From: Sedimentisphaerales bacterium
GTDB taxonomy: Bacteria > Planctomycetota > Phycisphaerae > Sedimentisphaerales > Anaerobacaceae
Direction of reading: 5' to 3'
DNA length: 5,220 bases
Assembly (NCBI GenBank): GCA_030630905.1
Contig: DAOVMB010000224.1
Span: 1-5,220, forward strand
Positions 1-5,208 of the stretch are shown piece by piece (within the stretch, counting starts at the first letter, position 1; every line of letters begins with the position of its first letter). The translations under genes and the position numbers were made by a program. A model generated the notes under the pieces. It was not told the DNA's origin. It saw nothing but the letters and a program-made list of their open reading frames with translations, and did no database searches.

Positions 1-1029
1 TCCTTTTACCCCGCCGATCAAATAGCACGGCGAGCGGAACTCAAAAGGGAAATACAGGAACAGTTACGCTACGACTTCTGGCCGGGCTGGTTCATAGTGC
101 CGGAAGAGTTAAAGTACCGGGAAAAGAAAGAATGGTTGCTCGAACAGTACGATTTGTTTATCAGCCAACGCCCCAACAGTCGCCGGATGCCGATAGCACT
201 GTACTACAAGGCCCTGCTGAACGAATACAGCCCGGACACGAATTTGCTTGGCCGGAGCCGGAAAGAAGTGCTGCATTTCTACAGTGATTATCCGCATGAA
301 AAGACACGGCAGACATGGTGGGAACTGTACCGGGATTTCGGGGACAGCCCGGAAGCACTCGAAGCACGATGGCGTATTGCAAAGCATCGGGCCGGCCAAC
401 AAATGTTCAAGGAGGCCGAGAGACTTCTCGCCGAGGCCCAAGCAATGCTGGCTGCCGAAAAATCAAAGCTCCTCGAAGCGGAACAAAAACCCTCCGGCAA
501 ACTTTTCGGCCTGTTTCGTTCGCCGGCCAATTCGGTAATGACGGTTCCAAAATTGAATGAGTTGCAAAGAAGACTCAGCCAATTGCAGGTCCTCGTAAGC
601 TCGCAAAATCGAACCAAAGAACCGGGTTCCATCGAGCGGCTGGCGAAATTTGTCATGCTGAATCCTCATGCCTCCGATTACGCCCAGCAACTTGACGGAC
701 TTCTCGAACAAACAGAAGATGGAGACCGGCTTCGTGACAATATCCTGCTGGCCCAGGCAAAGCTTGTCGCCGACGAGCAGCTTCGGGCTGAAAAAATCAG
801 CGAGATACACAAAGAATACGGCCAGACCGACGGGGGGATCTTGGCGCTGTATGAACTCGGCCTGTTGAAGATTAGTCTGTGGCGACAGCAAGATGAATCG
901 AACGCAGAGCAGAAGAAAAAATACCTGGAAGAAGCAAGATCAACTCTGACGAGTTTTATCGGTTTGTATCCTAAAAACTTCTGTGCCGAGCAAGTCAAAA
1001 AAAACCTGGAGGATCTACCTTCGAATTGA
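1..1029 (+). CDS. C-terminal part of a TPR-like helical repeat protein (5' end outside window)
   Basis: The frame is open from the first base to the TGA at 1027-1029, giving 342 residues. A GTG at position 97 could be called as a start, but it has no Shine-Dalgarno sequence and 32 sense codons precede it, so the true start lies upstream. The protein is highly charged and almost all helical. Stretches such as YDLFISQRPNSRRMPIALYYKAL (split: YDLFISQRPN, then ALYYKALL) and LTSFIGLYPKNFCAEQV fit the TPR_6-like pattern of F-x-x-P turns followed by A-rich helices, as in YbgF or BamD-type scaffolds. A segment rich in A, E and K around residues 130-160 could be a coiled coil. No catalytic motif, signal peptide or membrane segment is visible in this part. 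TPR proteins generally bind partner proteins; the partner here is unknown. Coding is well supported, while the TPR assignment is by pattern only. Confidence 0.8.
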   Translation, partial: SFYPADQIARRAELKREIQEQLRYDFWPGWFIVPEELKYREKKEWLLEQYDLFISQRPNSRRMPIALYYKALLNEYSPDTNLLGRSRKEVLHFYSDYPHEKTRQTWWELYRDFGDSPEALEARWRIAKHRAGQQMFKEAERLLAEAQAMLAAEKSKLLEAEQKPSGKLFGLFRSPANSVMTVPKLNELQRRLSQLQVLVSSQNRTKEPGSIERLAKFVMLNPHASDYAQQLDGLLEQTEDGDRLRDNILLAQAKLVADEQLRAEKISEIHKEYGQTDGGILALYELGLLKISLWRQQDESNAEQKKKYLEEARSTLTSFIGLYPKNFCAEQVKKNLEDLPSN

Positions 1030-1093
1030 CGATCGTTTTGAACGTCTTTTCCAAAGATCGACCACCCGGAATCCACTGCCAACAGGATTTGAG

Positions 1094-1121
1094 TTGACTT
1101 TTCTCCGAGAATTGTTAAGAT
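1094..1121 (+). promoter_or_regulatory. candidate sigma70 promoter for the diguanylate cyclase gene
   Basis: TTGACT (1094-1099, 5 of 6 to consensus) is followed after 16 bases by TAAGAT (1116-1121, 4 of 6). It lies in the spacer after the TPR-like gene and would give the cyclase gene at 1279 a leader of about 150 bases. This suggests the cyclase is not simply an operon tail. The call rests on sequence match only; no operator or activator site is recognisable nearby. Confidence 0.35.
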
Positions 1122-1253
1122 AGATAAAGGCTGGAGGCGTTTTTTGCTGTGAATCAATTGACAACAACAACCGTGGCGAACGTTGATTCCAATTTGCAGC
1201 CGGACTTTCAACCTTCGCCATAGATGAAATTTTTACATTAAAGGCTGAACCGT

Positions 1254-1270
1254 ATGCCCTGTTTAGGGAT
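1254..1270 (+). promoter_or_regulatory. small hairpin holding the Shine-Dalgarno of the cyclase gene
   Basis: CCCT (1257-1260) and AGGG (1265-1268) pair around a GTTT loop, extended by two A-T pairs (1254-1255 with 1269-1270) past a bulged G. AGGGA (1265-1269) is also the best ribosome binding site for the ATG at 1279, with 9 bases between. When folded, the stem would hide that site. The stem is short, so a regulatory role is only a possibility. Confidence 0.3.
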
Positions 1271-1278
1271 TTAGATAG

Positions 1279-2355
1279 ATGAGTGCCGTCAATAAACATA
1301 TCTCGCGCTACGGAGACGCTCGGAAAATTCTGCTGGTCGGCGATATCGGCAGAGCCTTTTTGGATGTTAATGCTGCTACGGAGGCTCGCAGCGAAATCTG
1401 TGCCGATATGCCGGAAGCGATAGACATCGCAGCGAGAAAAAACTTTGCCGCCATCGCAATTGTAATGTCCGGAATCTCGGCCAAATTAAGCTCCAACCTT
1501 AAAGCCTTACGGGACAACTGCGATGCGAAAATCGTTCTCCTGGCACAAATGTATGAGGAGCCGATAGCGATACATCTGGTCAGCTCGACTTACAACGGGT
1601 CAGGCCTGGCCGACGATTATCTTATCTGTCCGGTACGGCCGGATAACTTCTACGAATCCGTTACGACTGCCGATCAGCGCGGCAAAGCCGAGACCGCTCC
1701 TTCGGCTGTTATCGACACTACGACGGAAACGAGAATAAGATACCTCGAACGATTGGCGACCGAGGATGATTTAACGGGCCTGAAGAACAGAAGATATATC
1801 TGGGAATTCTCCCGGCAGATTATCGAGTACGCCAAAAAAGAGAACGGGCGGGTGACTCTGCTCGTTTTCGACATCGATGACCTCAAAAAATACAACGATA
1901 TTTACGGCCATTCCGCGGGCGATGAGATTTTGAAACAGGCTGCTGTCCTGATGCGCCGCTGCTGTCGGGGCCACGACGTCGTCGGTAGAGTCGGCGGCGA
2001 CGAATTTGCCGTAATTTTCTGGGACGACCCCCACCAAAAACGCGCGGCCGCTCCTGCCAAGAGTCAAGAGAGACGTTCGGCAAACGCCGACCATCCCGCC
2101 GAAGCAATCACCATAGCAAAGCGCTTCGTAAAAGAACTAAGCAAAGCTGAATTATCTACTTTTGGCGGATTGGGCCCGGGGGGTAAGGGAGTGCTGACAA
2201 TCAGCGGCGGCCTGGCAAGTTTCCCCCGTGACGGCCGGACAATAGAGCAGCTTTTCCAACAGGCGGACAAGGCCCTGCTGGAAGCCAAACGCAGCGGAAA
2301 AAACAGAATCTACCTCGTCGGCAAGCCCCAAAGCGACATTACCGAAATAGATTAG
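1279..2355 (+). CDS. diguanylate cyclase: degenerate receiver-like domain plus GGDEF domain
   Basis: Predicted to make cyclic di-GMP from two GTP in the cytoplasm (358 residues). Residues 15-130 resemble a response-regulator receiver fold (ILLVGD, AIAIVMSG, KIVLLAQ, DDYLICPVRP) but lack the acidic pocket, the phospho-acceptor Asp and the conserved Lys, so it is probably a pseudo-receiver. A linker helix (149-163) leads to DDLTGLKNRR (163-172). The GGDEF domain is complete: FDIDDLKKYND (197-207) with metal ligand D198, GHSAGDE (210-216), GGDEF (239-243), and the C-terminal ADKALLEAKRSGKNR (329-343). RGHD (230-233) lies exactly five residues before GGDEF, matching the RxxD inhibitory I-site, so product inhibition is expected. 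An unusual loop rich in K, R, A and S (about 250-273) interrupts the domain. A TAG directly before the ATG rules out a longer start. No membrane segment or EAL domain is present. Confidence 0.93.
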   Translation: MSAVNKHISRYGDARKILLVGDIGRAFLDVNAATEARSEICADMPEAIDIAARKNFAAIAIVMSGISAKLSSNLKALRDNCDAKIVLLAQMYEEPIAIHLVSSTYNGSGLADDYLICPVRPDNFYESVTTADQRGKAETAPSAVIDTTTETRIRYLERLATEDDLTGLKNRRYIWEFSRQIIEYAKKENGRVTLLVFDIDDLKKYNDIYGHSAGDEILKQAAVLMRRCCRGHDVVGRVGGDEFAVIFWDDPHQKRAAAPAKSQERRSANADHPAEAITIAKRFVKELSKAELSTFGGLGPGGKGVLTISGGLASFPRDGRTIEQLFQQADKALLEAKRSGKNRIYLVGKPQSDITEID

Positions 2356-2370
2356 GGTTCATCTGAATAA

Positions 2371-2406
2371 CGGCTAAAATCCCCGGCTGCCGTCCTGAAT
2401 TAGCCG
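2371..2406. repeat. inverted repeat just downstream of the cyclase gene
   Basis: CGGCTAA (2371-2377) and TTAGCCG (2400-2406) are perfect inverse complements around a 22-base GC-rich loop, starting 16 bases after the cyclase stop. No T-run follows on either strand, so it does not meet the pattern of an intrinsic terminator, although it could stall or protect the 3' end of the message. Confidence 0.3.
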
Positions 2407-2410
2407 AAGC

Positions 2411-2429
2411 CCTAAGCATAGTCGAAGGG
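2411..2429. repeat. copy of a dispersed CCTGAGCATAGTCGAAGGG-type repeat
   Basis: CCTAAGCATAGTCGAAGGG differs at one base from CCTGAGCATAGTCGAAGGG, a short motif I recall as very common in intergenic DNA of environmental bacterial genomes. It often gives false translations such as FDFAQDR or PSTMLR. A weaker relative lies at 4965-4983. The rest of the 2356-2567 spacer holds no gene I can support and no clear terminator for either convergent gene. Confidence 0.4.
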
Positions 2430-2567
2430 GCAGACGAAGGGAGATACGAAAGAGCCTCAATGACAGGGAGAAATAAGGAAGGCGTCCCCGGATTTCCCCG
2501 ATAAAGCATTTGAGCGCGAGCGTTACAGGAAAGACGCGAAGAAGTATTTGAAGGAGAATATATTAGA

Positions 2568-4355
2568 CTACAATTCAAATTTCATCGCTCGTTTGACAAT
2601 GCCTTCGGGATAATCCAGGTATTCCAGCAATCTAAGGGCATTACTCGTCGAAGTAATGCCGTCCCTGAGTTGGAAATCGAAACTCAATCCCTCTTCATCG
2701 ACCTTGTCTGTAAAGTGGTAACTTTCGAAGCCAAATTCAAGCTTTCTGGCGAGTTCCAAATCATGGGTCGCAACAACAACCAATGCCTTGTGATTAACCA
2801 AATAACGAAGAATCTCAAATGATGCGGCAATGCGCTCCGATGAGTTAGTTCCGGCCAAAGGTTCATCTATGAGGCATAAGGTCAGGACATCTTTTTCAGA
2901 AGACCTTACCATCCTCAACAATTGCTCTGCCTGGACAAGGTAGTAGCTTTTCCCTTCAATAAGGCTATCTGTTTCGCTGATTAATGACAATATTCTGAAA
3001 TAATTCCCCGCATAGGAAGTGGCGAGGCATGTATAGATTGTCTGGGCCAAAATAGCATTTACGCCCAAGGTCCTCAGAAATGTCGTTTTGCCGGCCATGT
3101 TTGAACCGGTTATGGTTATACCTTTTCCTCGAACAGCAATCGAATTGGGGACTGGATCCGGCAATAGGGGATGTCTTGCATCCTTAATCTCAAGCAATAA
3201 TCCCTCATCCGAAAGGTCAGGCTCAGCATATCCCGGCAAACCTTCGCGGTAGGAAGCTACTGACTGCAAAGCGTCTAATTCTCCAATCAAGTGGTAGATC
3301 GACCTAAGCTCCTCATGATGTGCATGAATCTCATCCAGAACGGCATAGAAAATCCTGACCTCTCTTAGAAAATAAATCTCTGTGTGAGCATATAGCAGCG
3401 TTGCGAAATCCGAACTAACTGAATTCTCTGGAAACAGTAGAAAAGTCTTTCTCGCAATCTTCCTTGTTGCCGACGTCGCCCTTTCCAATCTTTCACAGTA
3501 GTCTGCTAACTCCGGGCATTTGACCGCGGCGATTCTTTTGCCTAAACGAATCATTGCACCCAGATAGCGAATAGCAGCCAATTGAAAAAGCAACTGTCTT
3601 CTAACCTTGCATGTAGCCAAAAAGTTGACAATGTAAAGAGGAAGGACGAGTACAATAAATCCGGCTGGACCCCAGAAAAGTGGAACGGCAATAATCGAGA
3701 TAAGCGCAAGCAATGCCAGGAGCGAAAACAGAAACTTAATAGGGCTTGAAGGAGGTAATTCTTCACAAACGAGGGCAGTGATTCCGTTCCCCTTTTGTTT
3801 TCCCATGCGGGATAGCCCTATTTGGATCTGTTCTCGGATTTCTCTGTTAGTCTGAAAGAGCCGTATGATTACGTTCCTTTTCTTCAATATTTCATCAGAT
3901 AGCAATGGTGTTCTAAGAATTTGATACAGGATGCATTCTCCGGGGTTGGTCAAGGTTCGTTCGATGTTGGAATAAAGGTCATTCATGTTCAGATCTGACC
4001 AGGTTTGATCATCAATCGAAATGTCGTTGTCATCATGGTTAGTGGTTAAACATCTATAGAATCTTTCTATCTCTGAAAAGTTTCGATTCTTATCCTTCTC
4101 CCTTCCCCAATCTTCTCTTAGCTGAGAAACAAGTTTTTGAAGAGTATTTTTCTGATGGATTCTGATACTGACGATCATTAACGGGAGCAAAAGCAAAAGG
4201 CCCCAATAATAAACCGGGGCAACGTTGGCACCCACAAGAATAATAACAAAAGCAAAACATACGGAAAAAATAATCAAGATTTTCAACAATAAAGAAGATT
4301 GCTTAATCGATATCAGGGAAACTTCAGATATGATTTTCAATAATTTCAATTTCAT
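2568..4355 (-). CDS. membrane-associated MutS-like ATPase without mismatch-recognition domain
   Basis: A 595-residue protein with a C-terminal MutS-type ATPase: KDARHPLL (391-398) at the core-domain edge, Walker A TGSNMAGKTT (416-425), SLISETDSLIEGKSYYLVQ (457-475), Walker B LCLIDEP (493-499, D497 and E498), signature AGTNSSER (501-508) and ATHD (529-532). The N-terminus has two hydrophobic segments (about 24-43 and 46-65) and a second pair lies at about 206-246, so four membrane helices are predicted with the ATPase on the cytoplasmic side. It is much shorter than MutS1 (about 850 residues) and has no N-terminal mismatch-binding domain with its Phe-x-Glu motif; the lever and clamp regions are reduced. 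Similar membrane MutS-related proteins of about 600 residues occur in several phyla, with no settled function to my knowledge. The ATG at 4355 has GGAG (4365-4368 on the minus strand) 9 bases upstream. Mismatch repair should not be assumed. Confidence 0.92.
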   Translation of the reverse strand: MKLKLLKIISEVSLISIKQSSLLLKILIIFSVCFAFVIILVGANVAPVYYWGLLLLLPLMIVSIRIHQKNTLQKLVSQLREDWGREKDKNRNFSEIERFYRCLTTNHDDNDISIDDQTWSDLNMNDLYSNIERTLTNPGECILYQILRTPLLSDEILKKRNVIIRLFQTNREIREQIQIGLSRMGKQKGNGITALVCEELPPSSPIKFLFSLLALLALISIIAVPLFWGPAGFIVLVLPLYIVNFLATCKVRRQLLFQLAAIRYLGAMIRLGKRIAAVKCPELADYCERLERATSATRKIARKTFLLFPENSVSSDFATLLYAHTEIYFLREVRIFYAVLDEIHAHHEELRSIYHLIGELDALQSVASYREGLPGYAEPDLSDEGLLLEIKDARHPLLPDPVPNSIAVRGKGITITGSNMAGKTTFLRTLGVNAILAQTIYTCLATSYAGNYFRILSLISETDSLIEGKSYYLVQAEQLLRMVRSSEKDVLTLCLIDEPLAGTNSSERIAASFEILRYLVNHKALVVVATHDLELARKLEFGFESYHFTDKVDEEGLSFDFQLRDGITSTSNALRLLEYLDYPEGIVKRAMKFEL

Positions 4356-4374
4356 TTAAACATTCTCCAGACAG

Positions 4375-4403
4375 AGATTAACGAATGGCCATAGGCCTGT
4401 CAA
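4375..4403 (-). promoter_or_regulatory. candidate promoter of the MutS-like gene
   Basis: On the minus strand a perfect TTGACA (4398-4403) is followed after 17 bases by TAATCT (4375-4380, 3 of 6 to consensus); GTTAAT (4377-4382) at 15 bases is an alternative -10. Transcription would begin near 4368, almost on the GGAG ribosome site, leaving a leader of only about 13 bases. This makes the call tentative. Confidence 0.35.
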
Positions 4404-4430
4404 ACCAAAACACTATCAACGACCAGTCTG

Positions 4431-4452
4431 GTAGGGTGGGGCTTGCCCCACC
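4431..4452 (+). repeat. REP-like palindrome, left copy
   Basis: GTAGG leads into GGTGGGGC-TT-GCCCCACC, a near-perfect hairpin (seven to eight pairs). Its reverse complement matches the right copy at 4648-4670 except for one inserted G. The asymmetric GTAGG head marks the orientation, as REP heads do. Confidence 0.65.
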
Positions 4453-4456
4453 GATC

Positions 4457-4621
4457 TTATTCGCCGAAGCCTTCTATGCTATTGTTCGTAACATTTTTGA
4501 AATCGTTCGCTCGGACGTATAATCCTTCTTTTACGTATTTGTGATACATTGACCAGGGCCAATCTTCAACGTCGTGAACCAATCCATGTTTGACCAGATT
4601 ATAATGGATGTAATTTGGCAT
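4457..4621 (-). pseudogene. C-terminal fragment of a REP-associated tyrosine transposase (RAYT)
   Basis: 54 codons read on the minus strand from an ATG at 4621 to a TAA at 4457. The peptide contains NYIHYNLVKHGLV followed by EDWPWSMYHKYVKEGLY, the hallmark C-terminal block of RAYT proteins (typically YIHxNPVKxGLV and DWPWSSFHRYV). By analogy with IS608 TnpA, the Tyr of YIHYN (residue 4) should correspond to the catalytic Tyr. The upstream two thirds, including the HUH metal-binding motif, are gone, and an in-frame TGA lies two codons before the ATG. The fragment is flanked by the REP-like hairpins. It is almost certainly inactive, and the ATG is probably an accident of truncation. Confidence 0.78.
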
Positions 4622-4647
4622 GGATCATATATTATCTAGACGATTAT

Positions 4648-4670
4648 GGTGGGGCAAGCCGCCACCCTAC
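4648..4670 (-). repeat. REP-like palindrome, right copy (inverted)
   Basis: GGTGGGGCAAGCC followed by GCCACCCTAC is the inverse of the left palindrome with one additional G in the 3' arm. The extra base slightly weakens its hairpin, consistent with decay. Confidence 0.62.
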
Positions 4671-4697
4671 GAGTTCGTAATCCATCTTTCGGGTCAA

Positions 4698-4709
4698 GGA
4701 TCGCGATCC
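4698..4709. repeat. perfect 12-base palindrome GGATCGCGATCC
   Basis: A self-complementary GGATCGCGATCC just outside the RAYT unit. It could be a protein-binding or methylation target, or chance. The stretch 4672-4753 otherwise shows no gene and no further structure. Confidence 0.3.
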
Positions 4710-4753
4710 ACACACAGCAAGCTTCGTCTCAAGGAGATTTTTTCATAATTTGC

Positions 4754-4782
4754 TTGATTTTAGAGGTTAAATTTAGTATAAT
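4754..4782 (+). promoter_or_regulatory. near-consensus sigma70 promoter without a recognisable gene
   Basis: TTGATT (4754-4759) and a perfect TATAAT (4777-4782) are separated by 17 bases in AT-rich DNA. Transcription would start near 4789 and run into the repeat tract. The only nearby start, ATG at 4793, gives a five-residue reading frame. The promoter may serve a non-coding RNA, a gene beyond 5220, or a lost gene. Confidence 0.5.
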
Positions 4783-4788
4783 ACTAAA
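4772..4788. promoter_or_regulatory. operator-like palindrome overlapping the -10 box
   Basis: TTTAGTATAATACTAAA is a perfect inverted repeat with 8-base arms around a central A. It contains the whole TATAAT of the promoter at 4754-4782, so a dimeric repressor bound here would block RNA polymerase. The site size and placement fit autoregulated small regulators such as antitoxins, but none is encoded in the window. Confidence 0.42.
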
Positions 4789-4793
4789 CTAAA

Positions 4794-4835
4794 TGATTAT
4801 TGATAATTGATGACTGATAAATGATAGATGATAGA
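4794..4835 (+). repeat. six tandem 7-base units of pattern TGATNNN
   Basis: Six consecutive heptamers each begin with TGAT; the last three bases vary and the final two units are identical (TGATAGA). The tract starts about six bases after the predicted transcription start. Seven-base periodic tracts are known as short tandem repeats in bacterial spacers (for example in cyanobacteria). Reading frames that cross it are periodic artefacts rather than proteins. Confidence 0.75.
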
Positions 4836-4873
4836 AGTAAAAGCACAAAGGAAAAGGCAAAAACGAGAACAAA

Positions 4874-4890
4874 TCCGGAGTTTCTCCGGA
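4874..4890 (-). terminator. perfect 7-bp hairpin, terminator-like on the minus strand
   Basis: TCCGGAG-TTT-CTCCGGA is a perfect stem. On the minus strand it is followed at once by a T-rich tail (TTTGTTCTCGTTTTT), as in an intrinsic terminator, but no minus-strand gene lies upstream in the window. On the plus strand it precedes the first core repeat by 10 bases. Confidence 0.3.
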
Positions 4891-4920
4891 GGGGCTATTT
4901 GAAAAAACAAAGCCAATATG

Positions 4921-4935
4921 CCGACCTTCGGTCGG
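4921..4935. repeat. hairpin CCGACC-TTC-GGTCGG
   Basis: A perfect six-pair stem with a three-base loop begins three bases after the first core repeat. There is no T-run after it on the plus strand. On the minus strand a T-rich stretch begins only after a 9-base gap, too far for a normal terminator. Confidence 0.45.
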
Positions 4936-4964
4936 AAATCCGAAGATCGAAGCTCTAAACCTAT

Positions 4965-4983
4965 CCTGAGCAACGCCGAATGG
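4965..4983. repeat. diverged copy of the CCTGAGCATAGTCGAAGGG-type repeat
   Basis: CCTGAGCAACGCCGAATGG matches the remembered motif at 15 of 19 positions and the copy at 2411-2429 at 14 of 19. In the minus-strand translation it yields PFGVAQDR, close to the FDFAQDR string often seen in spurious proteins. Confidence 0.35.
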
Positions 4984-5128
4984 ATCCGAAACGAGTTGAA
5001 AGGGCACGTTTGAAAAAACAAAGCCAATTTACAAGAGGTGGAAATCAAGGCAAAGTCAACTATAACAAGGAATTATGATAAAAAAGTACGATTGGACACT
5101 TGGTGAAAACAAACCCAATCTCAGTTAG

Positions 5129-5148
5129 CCCCCAGCACTGCTGAGGGG
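5129..5148 (+). repeat. GC-rich hairpin before the last core repeat
   Basis: CCCC-CAGC-ACT-GCTG-A-GGGG forms eight pairs with one bulged A and a three-base loop. It ends one base before the core at 5150. No T-run follows, so it is not a standard terminator. Confidence 0.5.
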
Positions 5149-5173
5149 TTGAAAAAACAAAGCCAATTTATTA

Positions 5174-5208
5174 GCGTTCAGTGTTCGGCGTTCAGCGAAC
5201 TGCGTAAA
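5174..5208 (+). repeat. second seven-base periodic tract (GCGTTCA-type)
   Basis: GCGTTCA occurs at 5174 and 5188, exactly 14 bases apart, with GTGTTCG between; GCGAACT and GCGTAAA continue the seven-base phase to 5208. GTTCG (5183-5187) and CGAAC (5196-5200) also form an inverted repeat. The remainder to 5220 shows nothing recognisable. Confidence 0.55.

Larger units (their letters stand above)
4431..4670. mobile_element. decayed RAYT/REP unit (IS200-like relic, about 240 bases)
   Basis: Two nearly identical GC-rich palindromes in opposite orientation (4431-4452 and 4648-4670) bracket the 3' end of a RAYT gene. RAYTs are single-copy Y1 transposases associated with REP hairpins, and paired inverted REPs around them are characteristic. 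Most of the transposase is missing, so the unit cannot move by itself. No target-site duplication is visible at the two ends, as expected for this transposase class. Confidence 0.6.
4900..5167 (+). repeat. four-copy interspersed repeat with core TGAAAAAACAAAGCCAAT
   Basis: Three identical 18-base cores lie at 4900-4917, 5011-5028 and 5150-5167; a degenerate fourth at 5104-5119 (TGAAAACAAACCCAAT) lacks two A residues and has one substitution. The second and fourth copies extend the identity to ...AATTTA. In one frame each reads K-T-K-P-I or K-T-N-P-I, and in another K-Q-S-Q-F, but stops interrupt every frame between copies, so this is not one gene. Spacings of 111, 93 and 46 bases are irregular and no spacer is conserved, which excludes CRISPR. 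Hairpins directly precede the first and last copies. From memory, such peptides are frequent in spurious predicted proteins of Phycisphaerae-like genomes, which suggests a genome-wide repeat family of unknown role. Confidence 0.75.

Noticed and set aside
1030..1060. CGATC...GATCG inverted repeat after the TPR-like gene as a terminator.
   Set aside because: Only five pairs around a long loop and no T-run after it.
1149..1223. A 24-codon frame starting with GTG, with GGAGG at 1133-1137 upstream, in the leader of the cyclase gene.
   Set aside because: The ribosome site is 11 bases away, the start is GTG, the peptide is low in complexity and resembles nothing I know. Conservation would be needed before calling it a leader peptide.
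1015..1299. Minus-strand frame of 94 codons across the spacer and the start of the cyclase gene.
   Set aside because: Overlaps both flanking real genes, has no ribosome site and no recognisable domain; best explained as a shadow frame.
2464..2613. A 49-codon open stretch on the plus strand reading FERERYRKDAKKYLKEN, running antisense into the end of the MutS-like gene.
   Set aside because: It has no ATG, GTG or ribosome site before the charged section, and its 3' third is just the antisense of the MutS-like C-terminus. At most it is a fossil.
4918..5013. A 31-codon plus-strand frame from ATG at 4918 ending in the second core repeat.
   Set aside because: No Shine-Dalgarno precedes it, and both its start and stop fall inside copies of the repeat, so it is probably accidental.
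4789..5048. Minus-strand frames of 72 and 83 codons over the repeat tract.
   Set aside because: They translate the heptamer tract, the core repeats and the FAQDR-type repeat, with no ribosome site and no family resemblance; they are repeat artefacts.
4900..5167. CRISPR array, because of four repeats in a short region.
   Set aside because: Spacings are irregular (111, 93 and 46 bases), the repeat is only 18 bases, one copy is degenerate, and no cas gene is near.
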